Shown: positions 51,338 to 59,766 of the stretch, piece by piece
Numbering within the stretch: the stretch's first letter is position 1
Layout of the letters: every line of letters starts with the position of its first letter
Assembly: GCA_003009755.1 (NCBI GenBank)
Contig: PXUB01000003.1
Coordinates: 25,667-89,666 of the forward strand
DNA from: Thermoplasmatales archaeon SW_10_69_26
GTDB taxonomy: Archaea; Thermoplasmatota; SW-10-69-26
Reading direction: 5' to 3'
DNA length: 64,000 nucleotides
Made by a program: the position numbers and the translations under genes
The notes under the pieces: generated by a model
Seen by the model: only the letters and a program-made list of their open reading frames with translations
The model's database searches: none
What the model was told of the DNA's origin: nothing

Positions 51338-52030
51338 GTGCGGTACGCCACGCTCGTCAGCGGCGGCAAGGACAGCTGCCTGGCCCACCACCTGGCCCGC
51401 GAGGACGGCTTCGAGCCGGTGGCCGGCATCGTGATCCGGCCCACCGATCCCGACAGCCACATGTTCCACGTCCCCAACCTCGACGTCGCCGTCGCCCAGG
51501 TCCAGGCCCTCGGCCTGGAGCCGATCGAGCTCGAGGCCCCGCCCGGCAAGGAGACCGAGACCGAGATCCTCGTCGACGCCTTCCAAGCCGCCCACGACCG
51601 AGGCGCGGAGACGATCGTGGCCGGCGCCGTCGCGTCCGAGTATCAGCGCGTGCGCGTCGAACGCGCCGCCGAGGAGGTCGGGCTCAAGGTCCACACCCCG
51701 CTGTGGCGCAAGGACCCCTGGCAGATCCTCGACCTGCTCGTCACCGGCGGCTACGACGTCCGCTTCTCGACGGTGGCCGCCTACGGGTTCGCGGAGCACT
51801 GGCTGGGCCGCCGCCTGGACGAGGACGCCCTCGAGGACCTGGCCGACCTCGAAGCCGCGTACGGCGTCCACCCGATCGGCGAAGGCGGCGAGTACGAGTC
51901 GCTCGTGCTGGACGCGCCCGGCTTCCAACGCCGCATCGATGTCCTGGACACCGCGTCCACGTTCCAGCGCGACCGCGGGGAGTGGTCCGTCACCGAGCAC
52001 CAGCTCGTCGACCCCGACCCGCCCGCCTGA
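51338..52030 (+). CDS. dph6: Diphthine-ammonia ligase (Dph6-like ATP pyrophosphatase)
   Basis: Predicted 230 residues. LVSGGKDSCLA is the PP-loop and GEGGEYESLVLDAP the family-specific C-terminal motif. It performs the last amidation of diphthamide on elongation factor 2, a modification found in archaea and eukaryotes. GTG 51338 has TTGGAGG upstream. Confidence 0.88.
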   Translation: MRYATLVSGGKDSCLAHHLAREDGFEPVAGIVIRPTDPDSHMFHVPNLDVAVAQVQALGLEPIELEAPPGKETETEILVDAFQAAHDRGAETIVAGAVASEYQRVRVERAAEEVGLKVHTPLWRKDPWQILDLLVTGGYDVRFSTVAAYGFAEHWLGRRLDEDALEDLADLEAAYGVHPIGEGGEYESLVLDAPGFQRRIDVLDTASTFQRDRGEWSVTEHQLVDPDPPA

Positions 52031-52070
52031 GGCCAGAACGTTTTTCGCAGCCCCACGCTTGCGAGACTGG

Positions 52071-52997
52071 ATGGCCGAGGACGCCGCCGACGTGCTGGTC
52101 GCCGGGACCGTCGCCTACGACACCGTCGAGACCCCCTTCGAGGACGTGCAGAAAGCCCTGGGCGGCTCGGCGACGTACTTCGCGAGCGCCGCCAGCCTGT
52201 TCACCACGACGCACGTCGTCAGCGTCGTCGGCGGCGACTTCGAGATGGGCGAGCTCACGTTCCTCCGCGACCGCGGGGTCGACCTCTCCGGGATCGAGGT
52301 CATCGAAGACGGCGAGACCTTCCACTGGTCCGGCGAGTACCACTACGACATGAACACCCGGACCACGCACGCTACCGACCTCAACGTGCTCGAGGGTTTC
52401 GACCCGCACATCCCCGAGGACGCCCGCGACGTGGACCAGGTGTTCCTCGCCAACGTCGACCCCGAGCTGCAGCTCGAGATCCTCGACCAGCTCGAGGGCG
52501 ACCCCTTCGTCGCCGCCGACACGATGAACTTCTGGATCGAGGGCAAGCCCGAGGCCCTCAAGGACGTGCTCGCTCGCGTCGACGCGCTGCTGATCAACGA
52601 CGAGGAGGCGCGCGAGATGGCCGACACCCCCCACCTAACGGAGGCCATGCGCCGCATCCAGGGCCTGGGCCCCGACGTGGTCGTGGTGAAGAAGGGCGAA
52701 CACGGCTGCGTGCTCGCCAACGGCCAGGACTGGTTCTCCGCGCCCGCCTTCCTCCACGCCGACGTCAACGATCCCACCGGCGCCGGCGACGCCTTCGCTG
52801 GCGGGTTCCTCGGCACGCTGGCCGCCGCCGACGAGATGGACGACGACGCGCTGCGCAAAGCTGCCGTCTACGGCACCGCCAGCGCCTCGATCGTGATCGA
52901 GGACTTCGGCCCCGCCCAGCTCGAGAACGCCGACCGATCGCTCATCGAGAAGCGCGCCAAGCGGCTCGCGAGCTTCGCCCAGTTCCCCGAGATCTGA
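52071..52997 (+). CDS. PfkB-family carbohydrate/nucleoside kinase
   Basis: Predicted 308 residues. VAYDTVETPFE...GGSATYFASAA at the N-terminus and DPTGAGDAFAGGFLGTLA (anion hole and catalytic Asp) are clear. The substrate may be a sugar, ribonucleoside or related compound. ACGTTTTTCG lies about 28 bases before the ATG, so the message is leaderless. A deaminase gene for MTA/SAH is nearby on the opposite strand. Confidence 0.85.
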   Translation: MAEDAADVLVAGTVAYDTVETPFEDVQKALGGSATYFASAASLFTTTHVVSVVGGDFEMGELTFLRDRGVDLSGIEVIEDGETFHWSGEYHYDMNTRTTHATDLNVLEGFDPHIPEDARDVDQVFLANVDPELQLEILDQLEGDPFVAADTMNFWIEGKPEALKDVLARVDALLINDEEAREMADTPHLTEAMRRIQGLGPDVVVVKKGEHGCVLANGQDWFSAPAFLHADVNDPTGAGDAFAGGFLGTLAAADEMDDDALRKAAVYGTASASIVIEDFGPAQLENADRSLIEKRAKRLASFAQFPEI

Positions 52998-53112
52998 GCG
53001 GACGCAGCTGGGCGAACACGCAGAGGAGAGCCAAGCACAGGCAAGCAGAGGGAGCAAGGGCCCGGGCTGAGGGCAGCCGAAGCGCTGACCTGGCGGCGAC
53101 GAGCCGCTGGCC

Positions 53113-54414
53113 TCACCCCTCGGCCTCGGTGACGAGATCTGTGGCCGCCTGCTCGGCGTCGGCCACGACCGTCCCGACGTCGAGGCGCTCGTGCTCGCCC
53201 TCGTGGTAGACGACCTCCCCGTCGGCGATCGTCGTCCGCACGTCCCCGCCGCGCGCGGCGTACACCGCCTGCGAGACGGGGTCGTGCATCGGTCGAAGGT
53301 GCGGCCGGTCGGTGTCGAGCAACGCGAGGTCCGCCCAGGCTCCCTGCTGGACGCGGCCGGCGTCGGTGAACCCCAGCGCGTGGGCACCGGCGCGGGTCGC
53401 CATCGCCAAGGCCTGCCCGGCGGGCAGCTGCTCGGCGTCCCAGCGGTGGTGCTTGTGCGTCAACGCCGCGCGCTTGGCCTCCTGCAACACGTCGATGCGG
53501 TTGTTGCTCGCCGGCCCGTCGGTTCCCACCGCGACCGTGGCGCCGGCGGCGAGAAGCTCGGGCACGGGCGTGGTGCCGCCGGTCGCCAGCTTCTGGTTCG
53601 CCGTCGGGCAATGGGCCACGCTGGCGCCGGCGTCGGCGACGCGTTCGGCCTCGGCCCGCGTCATCCAGCCGCAGTGGGCGAGGATCGATCGCTCGGTCAG
53701 GCAGCCGTGCTCGTCCAGGTGAGCCAGCGGTCGCAGACCGTGCTCGGCCTCGGCCTCGTAGACCTCCTGCATCGTCTCCGCGACGTGGATCTGGATGCTG
53801 GCCCCGTGCTCGTCGGCCAGCTCGGCCACCGTCTCCAACGTCTCGGCGCTCGTCGAGTACACGGCGTGGGGCGCCAGGCTCGCCCGCACGCGGCCCTCGC
53901 CGGGCGGACGCTCTCGCAGGAGGGTCTTCGTGTTGGCCAGCACCTCCTCGGGGCGGCCTTCCGCTGTGGGTTGGTCGACGATCGAGGCGCCGGCCAGGCA
54001 GGCCAGCCCGGCCTCCTCGGCGGCTCGGGCCACGTCCTCGGCGAACAGGTACATGTCCGCGAACGCCGTGATGCCCGCCTCGATCATCTCGGCGGCCGCC
54101 AACCGAGCCCCGGCGTGCACGTGATCGCCCGTGAGGTGGGCCTCGACGGGCCAGATCGCCCGCTCGAGCCACGGCTGCAGGGGCAGATCGTCGGCGTAGC
54201 CACGCAGCACCGTCATCGCGGCGTGCCCGTGCGCGTTCACCAGACCCGGCACGAGCAGGTCGCCCCCGCCCTCGATGACGCGATCGGCCTCGGGCCGGGC
54301 CTGCCCGATCTCGCGGACGCGGCCCTCGTCGACGACGACGGACACGTCCTCGCGGATTCTGGGGCCCTGAGGAGCGGGGTCGAGCACGGTGACCTGGTCG
54401 ATGCGCAGGGACAC
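53113..54414 (-). CDS. mtaD: Amidohydrolase, MTA/SAH deaminase type
   Basis: Predicted 433 residues. Metal ligands are in VNAHGHAAMTVLRG, IHVAETMQE, LAHCGWM and TDGPASNNRIDVL, the pattern of 5'-methylthioadenosine/S-adenosylhomocysteine deaminases. The start is GTG 54414. Such enzymes recycle by-products of SAM-dependent reactions. Other adenosine-like substrates are possible. Confidence 0.87.
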   Translation of the reverse strand: MSLRIDQVTVLDPAPQGPRIREDVSVVVDEGRVREIGQARPEADRVIEGGGDLLVPGLVNAHGHAAMTVLRGYADDLPLQPWLERAIWPVEAHLTGDHVHAGARLAAAEMIEAGITAFADMYLFAEDVARAAEEAGLACLAGASIVDQPTAEGRPEEVLANTKTLLRERPPGEGRVRASLAPHAVYSTSAETLETVAELADEHGASIQIHVAETMQEVYEAEAEHGLRPLAHLDEHGCLTERSILAHCGWMTRAEAERVADAGASVAHCPTANQKLATGGTTPVPELLAAGATVAVGTDGPASNNRIDVLQEAKRAALTHKHHRWDAEQLPAGQALAMATRAGAHALGFTDAGRVQQGAWADLALLDTDRPHLRPMHDPVSQAVYAARGGDVRTTIADGEVVYHEGEHERLDVGTVVADAEQAATDLVTEAEG

Positions 54415-54477
54415 GTGGACCCCAAGCGGGGTCTCAAGAAGAAGGTGTTCGCAACCTCACCCGAGGGGTGAGCAACC

Positions 54478-54514
54478 GGGGACCGACGCGTGCTCGCAGC
54501 CGGCGTCGGTCCCC
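54478..54514 (-). terminator. 12-base-pair hairpin
   Basis: GGGGACCGACGC and GCGTCGGTCCCC pair perfectly around a 13-base loop. It lies 17 bases downstream of the stop at 54531 on the minus strand and upstream of the deaminase start, so it probably separates the two transcripts. Confidence 0.55.
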
Positions 54515-54530
54515 GCGAACGCAAGCGGCC

Positions 54531-55247
54531 TCAGACGGTGGCGGCCTGGCGCGGCTTCTCCTCGACCTCTTCGGCCTTCAGCACGCGGCGGCCGCCCTCC
54601 TCGACGACGTTGCCGTCGAAGCGGTAGGTCGTGCCCTCCTCGATCGGGAGCTTGGCGGGCACGGACACGCGGCCCTGGCCCGACGTGCCGTCGGGGGTCT
54701 CGATGTCGAGCAGAGCCTTCTCGCCGCTGGAGAGGACCTCGGTGACGCGGCCGGTGACCTCGACGTGGGCGCCCTCGTTGCGGGCGATCTCGTCGGGCTC
54801 GACCTGCTTCTTGTAGGGCTGGCCCTGAACCCAGAGGCTCTGGAAGGAGCGATCCAGGCGGCTGACGAGGGACGGGTGCACCGTCTCGAGGGCCAGCGTG
54901 CCGGCCTTCACCGGGCCGGTGCAGAAGATCGCGCGACCGGACCCGACGACGAAGTTGCCCTTCGCCTCCTCGTGGATCCGGATCTCGCAATCCTGCTCCA
55001 TCGAGCTCGGGAGCTTGGCGCCGGGGGCGACGAGCACGCGGCTGCCGTGCGGCACGTTCACGTCCTCGAGCGAGGTCGTGACGATGCCCGGAGGCTCGTC
55101 GCTCGCGAACTCAACGAGGTCCCAGTCCTTCGTGAGCGAGGCTCGCTCGTCGTTGCGGACGCGACGGATCGCCACCTCGAAGGCGAACGCGGTCGCGGCC
55201 ACGCCAACGACGAAACCGATCGTCGTCCAGAGAACGTCTACGGGCAT
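54531..55247 (-). CDS. Membrane-anchored protein with beta-rich soluble domain
   Basis: Predicted 238 residues. One N-terminal helix (VLWTTIGFVVGVAATAFAF) anchors it. The middle (DVNVPHGSRVLVAPGAKL, NFVVGSGRAIFCTG) resembles a bactofilin-like or polymer-forming beta segment, and the end (EVTGRVTEVLSSGEKALLDI) looks OB-like. Function unknown. Confidence 0.68.
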   Translation of the reverse strand: MPVDVLWTTIGFVVGVAATAFAFEVAIRRVRNDERASLTKDWDLVEFASDEPPGIVTTSLEDVNVPHGSRVLVAPGAKLPSSMEQDCEIRIHEEAKGNFVVGSGRAIFCTGPVKAGTLALETVHPSLVSRLDRSFQSLWVQGQPYKKQVEPDEIARNEGAHVEVTGRVTEVLSSGEKALLDIETPDGTSGQGRVSVPAKLPIEEGTTYRFDGNVVEEGGRRVLKAEEVEEKPRQAATV

Positions 55248-55358
55248 CCCATCCCTCGTTCTCCCTTGACGGCCGGCCGCATCAAAAGGGTTGCCTTTTC
55301 GATGCAGGTCTCAGGGGAGAGGTTGCGGAGGCTCAACCGAAGCTGGAGGTACCGATCC

Positions 55359-56219
55359 CTAGTACAGGTATCGAAGCGTGTAGTCGATGCCGACGTTCTG
55401 GTCCGAGGTCACGTACACCCACGCCGCGCCGTCCGGCGGGAAACACACCCGCGGGAAGTCCCGTGCCTGCTCGCAGTGGGTGCCCTCGATCCGGTCCAAC
55501 TCCTCCGTGTAGAAATCCGCATGCAGCGGTGATTCGAGTCCCACCGGAGGACGGAACCCGCCCACACGCAGATCCTCGTTCGTCAACCGAAGCCGCTGTT
55601 CCCCTGTCGCCGGGGAGTCCAGCTTGACCCAGTCACCGTCGACACCGCTTGCGGAACCCGGACCGGCAACCCGACTAAGGCCCACCGGCGCCGGCCCCGT
55701 CTCCAGGTCCTGACCGACCAGGAAGGACCCGCGTTCCACCTGCTCGTACCGCGTCACCGACAGATTGTAGCTCTCCGCCTCGATCCGGAGCGTCCAGCTC
55801 CCCGTCTGGTTCACGGGCTGGTAAATGAACTTGCGGGTGAAGTTGCTCCGCCAAGGCGTGTCGGTCTGGCAGGTCATGTACCCCGCCTCGGCCTGGAAAT
55901 CATACCCGGGGGCATACAGGCAGAAGTCGGGGCCGCCCGGAGCCCCTTCCGGGTTCTGGGAAACGAACATGAGGGTTTGGTCACCGGTTGCATTGACCCG
56001 ATACCAGTCCTCGTCGTCCCCGTTGGCGCCGTCGATGCCTCCCTGGCATCGGAGGACGGGAGGCTCGAGGTAGGCACCAGGGAACTCGGCGTCGCTGCCG
56101 GTGCCACAATCATCCTGTGCCGCTGCTGTCGCAGCGTTCGCGGCAGATCCTACGAGTCCGCCTCCCAGCAAGAGGGAGGTGAGGCAGACGATACCGGCCA
56201 GCGATCGGGCGAGCTCCAC
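55359..56219 (-). CDS. Secreted protein of unknown function (286 residues)
   Basis: The signal peptide SLAGIVCLTSLLLGGGLVGS is followed by two domains that both resemble pre-peptidase C-terminal type beta sandwiches: DEDWYRVNATGDQTLMF and DGDWVKLDSPATGEQRLRL. Cysteines are paired (GTHCEQARDFPRVCFPP). Likely exported; no enzyme motif. Confidence 0.72.
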   Translation of the reverse strand: MELARSLAGIVCLTSLLLGGGLVGSAANAATAAAQDDCGTGSDAEFPGAYLEPPVLRCQGGIDGANGDDEDWYRVNATGDQTLMFVSQNPEGAPGGPDFCLYAPGYDFQAEAGYMTCQTDTPWRSNFTRKFIYQPVNQTGSWTLRIEAESYNLSVTRYEQVERGSFLVGQDLETGPAPVGLSRVAGPGSASGVDGDWVKLDSPATGEQRLRLTNEDLRVGGFRPPVGLESPLHADFYTEELDRIEGTHCEQARDFPRVCFPPDGAAWVYVTSDQNVGIDYTLRYLY

Positions 56220-56357
56220 TCGATAGCCTCCCGCGGCTCTGTTGAAGGCTTTGGATAGGTTTAGCCTCTGTTGTCTCGGAGGGTTGCCACGGATGGTAGC
56301 CCTCGCGGATCGACAACGGGCCGGAGCCGAGCCGAGGAAGGCCGTGGGGTATCGGCC

Positions 56358-56669
56358 TTACTGCCTCAGCATGATCTCGATGTTGACGTTGTCGGGGACC
56401 TGGATGCGCATCAGCTGGCGCAGGGCGCGCTCGTCGGCGTCGATGTCGATCAGCCGCTTGTGGACGCGCATCTCCCAGTGATCCCACGTCTCCGAGCCCT
56501 CGCCGTCGGGGGCCTTGCGCGTGGGGACGGTCAGGCGCTTCGTCGGGAGCGGGACGGGTCCGCGCATCGCCACACCGGTCCGTTCGGCGATGGATTGGAT
56601 CTGTCCGCAGACCTCCTCGAGCTTGTCGTGGTCGATGCCGGCCAGCGAGATGCGTGCACTTTGTGCCAT
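56358..56669 (-). CDS. rps10: Small ribosomal subunit protein uS10
   Basis: Predicted 103 residues: [39 protein letters not shown] and [20 protein letters not shown] are diagnostic. In many archaea this gene follows the elongation factor 1-alpha gene; here it stands alone between a secreted protein and the third repeat copy. ATG 56669 is clear. Confidence 0.95.
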   Translation of the reverse strand: MAQSARISLAGIDHDKLEEVCGQIQSIAERTGVAMRGPVPLPTKRLTVPTRKAPDGEGSETWDHWEMRVHKRLIDIDADERALRQLMRIQVPDNVNIEIMLRQ

Positions 56670-56798
56670 GGTGCTTCCCTCGTGGGGGTGTTTCAGCCCC
56701 GAATTCCCTCGCGAGCCTGGCAGGGCCCGGGAGCAACCTCGAGGCTGACGAGACCAGGCGAGGCCCACGCATAAGCATTGGGGCCCGGGCAGCTCGGG

Positions 56799-56960
56799 CT
56801 GTCTCGTTAAGCAGGGGCCGCGAAGGACACGAAGGATCGCCAAGGCCACGAAGGCCCTGTGACTCGCCGCCGGGCGGCCTTGTCACGGCAGCTGCTCCCC
56901 GTTGTGCCCTGGCGTCCCTTCGCGTCCTTGGTGGTCCCCCCCGTCTCTTATCCTTACATC
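56799..56960 (+). repeat. 160-base structured intergenic repeat, copy 3
   Basis: CTGTCTCGTTAAGCAGGGGC to TCTTATCCTTACA, in the same orientation as copies 1 and 2, with a handful of base changes. It lies between the divergent uS10 and deacetylase-like genes. Confidence 0.85.
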
Positions 56961-57030
56961 GCGCGGGCAGGTCGCCCTGTCGGACCGACGCGCGGGCAAG
57001 GCCCTTCACGGGCGAGCAGCTTGCGCTGGC

Positions 57031-58068
57031 GTGTCCCTCGCCATCGTCACGCATCCGGCCTGCGAGGCTCACGCCCCGCCGGACGATCGACGCAGCGGGC
57101 ATCCCGAGCGACCACAGCGGCTCCCCGCCGCGCTGGCCGGCACCGAGGCGATCCCCGACGTCGACCGGGTCGAGGCTCGGGAGGCCGACACCGACGAGCT
57201 GGCGACGGTGCACACGAGCCAGCACGTCCAGGACGTCGAGCGGGCGGCCCGAGCGGGCGAGTGGATCGATTCGGACACCTACGCCCTGCCGGACAGCTGG
57301 GAGGCGGCCCGCCGCAGCGCCGGCGCCGCCGTGCAGGTCGCCCGCCGGACGATGGACGGCCAGCCGGCGTTCGCCGTCGCGCGCCCGCCCGGCCACCACG
57401 CCGAGCCCGCCGAGGCGATGGGCTTTTGCTTGTTCAACAGCGTCGCGCTCGCGGCCGAGACGCTCACCCGCGAGGGCCACCGGGTCGCCATCGTCGACGT
57501 CGACGTCCACCACGGCAACGGCACGCAGGCGATCTTCGCCGACCGCCCAGACGTCCTGTACGCCAGCATCCACCAATCCCCCTTCTACCCGGGGACAGGC
57601 CTGGCCCACGAGACAGGCACCGGACCCGGCGAGGGCTACACCGTGAACCTGCCCGTCCCCGCCGGCACCGGGCACGCCGGCTGGCTCGAGCTGATCGAAC
57701 GCGTCATCGTGCCCGTGCTGGAGAGCTTCGACCCGGACGCGGTGCTCGTCAGCGCCGGGTTCGACGCCCACCGCAAGGACCCCGTCGGTGGTCTCGACCT
57801 CGTCTCGGACACTTTCCACGAGGCGATCGAGCGCCTGCGGCACCCCCGCTGGCCGGTGGGCGCCGTGCTGGAAGGTGGCTACTCGCTGGAGGCGCTGGAG
57901 ACGTGCGTGGCCGCGACCGGATGCGCGCTCGCCGGCCAGGCGAACCCCGAGCGGGAGACGATCGAGCAGGGCGTGCGGCCCTGGGGGATGGTGGAAAGCG
58001 ACGTCACCCATCACCACGGCGAGCACTGGCCGATCCATACCGGGTCCCGCGACGTCCGGCTCGAGTAG
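57031..58068 (+). CDS. Histone deacetylase / acetoin-utilisation family protein
   Basis: Predicted 345 residues. Zinc-site motifs RPPGHHAEPAEAMGFCLFN, VDVDVHHGNGTQ and SAGFDAHRKDP are complete, so it should be an active deacetylase. Targets may be acetyl-lysine or acetylated small amines. GTG 57031 is about 70 bases after repeat copy 3. Confidence 0.9.
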   Translation: MSLAIVTHPACEAHAPPDDRRSGHPERPQRLPAALAGTEAIPDVDRVEAREADTDELATVHTSQHVQDVERAARAGEWIDSDTYALPDSWEAARRSAGAAVQVARRTMDGQPAFAVARPPGHHAEPAEAMGFCLFNSVALAAETLTREGHRVAIVDVDVHHGNGTQAIFADRPDVLYASIHQSPFYPGTGLAHETGTGPGEGYTVNLPVPAGTGHAGWLELIERVIVPVLESFDPDAVLVSAGFDAHRKDPVGGLDLVSDTFHEAIERLRHPRWPVGAVLEGGYSLEALETCVAATGCALAGQANPERETIEQGVRPWGMVESDVTHHHGEHWPIHTGSRDVRLE

Positions 58069-58212
58069 GCGCCAGCGGGTGGGGGTGATGGTCGAGGGGC
58101 CCAGCGGCTGCAGGCCGAGGCGGAGGGCCGGGTCCAGGCGGGTCGGACTGGGTGAGGGATGCGCCGGAACACTCTTAAGCCGTCTGCGTTCGTGTGATAC
58201 CGAGAGGTTCTC

Positions 58213-59760
58213 ATGAACAGCCGCCTCGTTCTCGTCGTCGCGTTCACGATGCTGACCGTCCCGCTGGTCGGATGCATCGGCCAGCAGACGGATGAGATCG
58301 GATCGCAATCGGCCGAAGATCCGACCCAGGAGGTGGACACGCCCGGCAACCCCGCTCAAGCCTACGTCGCGGACGGGGATAGCGCCACCGAGATCGACGC
58401 CGAGGACGTCCTCGCCGAGGGCGTCCCGGCCCCCAGCGGGATCGACCGCCACATGGACCTGGACGAGGAGAACGTCTTCGAGCCGACGATCGGCGTCACG
58501 AGCGAGGGCAACATCTTCGTGTCCAACCTCGGCGGCTCCGCCGGCACCGACTACTCCTCGCTGCTCCGCAGCACCGACGACGGCGAGACGTGGGAGGACG
58601 TGACCGGCTCGGTCGGTCCCGTCTCCAGCCCGCCGCAGAGCAACGACCCCTACGTGTACGTCGACGAGGAGACCGACCGCATCTACAACCTCGACATGCA
58701 GGGCCTGCAAGGCAACTACATCCGCTGGAGCGACGACGAGGGCGAAACGTGGACGCCGCGCCCGCAGGCCGGCGAGACCCCCGTGCTCGACCACCCGACC
58801 CTGTTCGCCGGCGACCCGACGACGCTCGAGACGACGGCCTACGAGAACGTCGTCTACCTGTGCGTGAACCGCGTCGCCGACAGCGCCTGTACGACGAGCC
58901 TCGACGGCGGCGTGACCTGGCGACCCTTCACGACCGTGTACCCCGGCGCCGACCAAGGCGTCGCCAGCGAGGCCGAGGGCTTCTGCGGCGGCCTGCACGC
59001 CCACGGCACCACCGGTCCCAACGGCACCGCCTACCTGCCCAAGGGCCACTGCGGCCTGCCCACCGTCGCCGTCAGCACCGACGACGGCGCCACGTGGCAG
59101 CTGCACGAGATCTCCACCGAGGTCGAGGCCGGCGACCATGAGGTCGCCATCGCCACCGACGACGAGGGCACCGTCTACGCCTTCTGGTACAACGACGACA
59201 ACGAGGGCTACCTGGCCCACAGCACCGACAAGGGGCAGACCTGGAGCGACCCCGTCAACGTCGACCCGCCCGGCACCAGCCTGACCCAGTTCCCGACGAT
59301 CGCCGCCACCGGTGACGGCTCCGTCGCGCTGTCCTACGTCGCCACGACCGACGACATCGACAGCTTCGAGGACGCCGACGAGGAGACGACCTGGAACGCC
59401 TACATCACGACGGTCACGAACGCCACCAGCGAGGAGCCGGCGTTCCTCACGACGACCGCCAACGACCCCGAGGACCCGATCGCTCGCGGCAACTGCAACT
59501 CCGGCAACCGCTGCTTCGGCGACGAAGGCGGCTCGCTCGGCGACTTCATCGACGTCGTCATCGACGACGACGGTCGCCCGTGGGCCGCCCTCGTGGACAC
59601 CTGCACCGAGGACTGCGTCGACGATCCCTCCGCCGGCCGCGACGTCGGCGTCGGCTTCGTCGGCACCGTCAACCAAGGCCCCTCGCTCGAGGACCCCACC
59701 CAGGCCCTCGACCCGCTGGTCACCCCCGACGACGTCCCGAACGCGACCGGGGACGACTGA
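58213..59760 (+). CDS. Secreted lipoprotein with BNR/Asp-box beta-propeller repeats
   Basis: Predicted 515 residues. The lipobox LTVPLVGC anchors it. Asp-box motifs (S-x-D-x-G-x-T-W) recur: STDDGETWED, SDDEGETWTP, STDDGATWQL, STDKGQTWSD. This is the sialidase-like propeller seen in extracellular glycan-binding or degrading proteins. No sialidase catalytic set is recognised. A paralogue follows. Confidence 0.82.
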   Translation: MNSRLVLVVAFTMLTVPLVGCIGQQTDEIGSQSAEDPTQEVDTPGNPAQAYVADGDSATEIDAEDVLAEGVPAPSGIDRHMDLDEENVFEPTIGVTSEGNIFVSNLGGSAGTDYSSLLRSTDDGETWEDVTGSVGPVSSPPQSNDPYVYVDEETDRIYNLDMQGLQGNYIRWSDDEGETWTPRPQAGETPVLDHPTLFAGDPTTLETTAYENVVYLCVNRVADSACTTSLDGGVTWRPFTTVYPGADQGVASEAEGFCGGLHAHGTTGPNGTAYLPKGHCGLPTVAVSTDDGATWQLHEISTEVEAGDHEVAIATDDEGTVYAFWYNDDNEGYLAHSTDKGQTWSDPVNVDPPGTSLTQFPTIAATGDGSVALSYVATTDDIDSFEDADEETTWNAYITTVTNATSEEPAFLTTTANDPEDPIARGNCNSGNRCFGDEGGSLGDFIDVVIDDDGRPWAALVDTCTEDCVDDPSAGRDVGVGFVGTVNQGPSLEDPTQALDPLVTPDDVPNATGDD

Positions 59761-59766
59761 TCCGAG

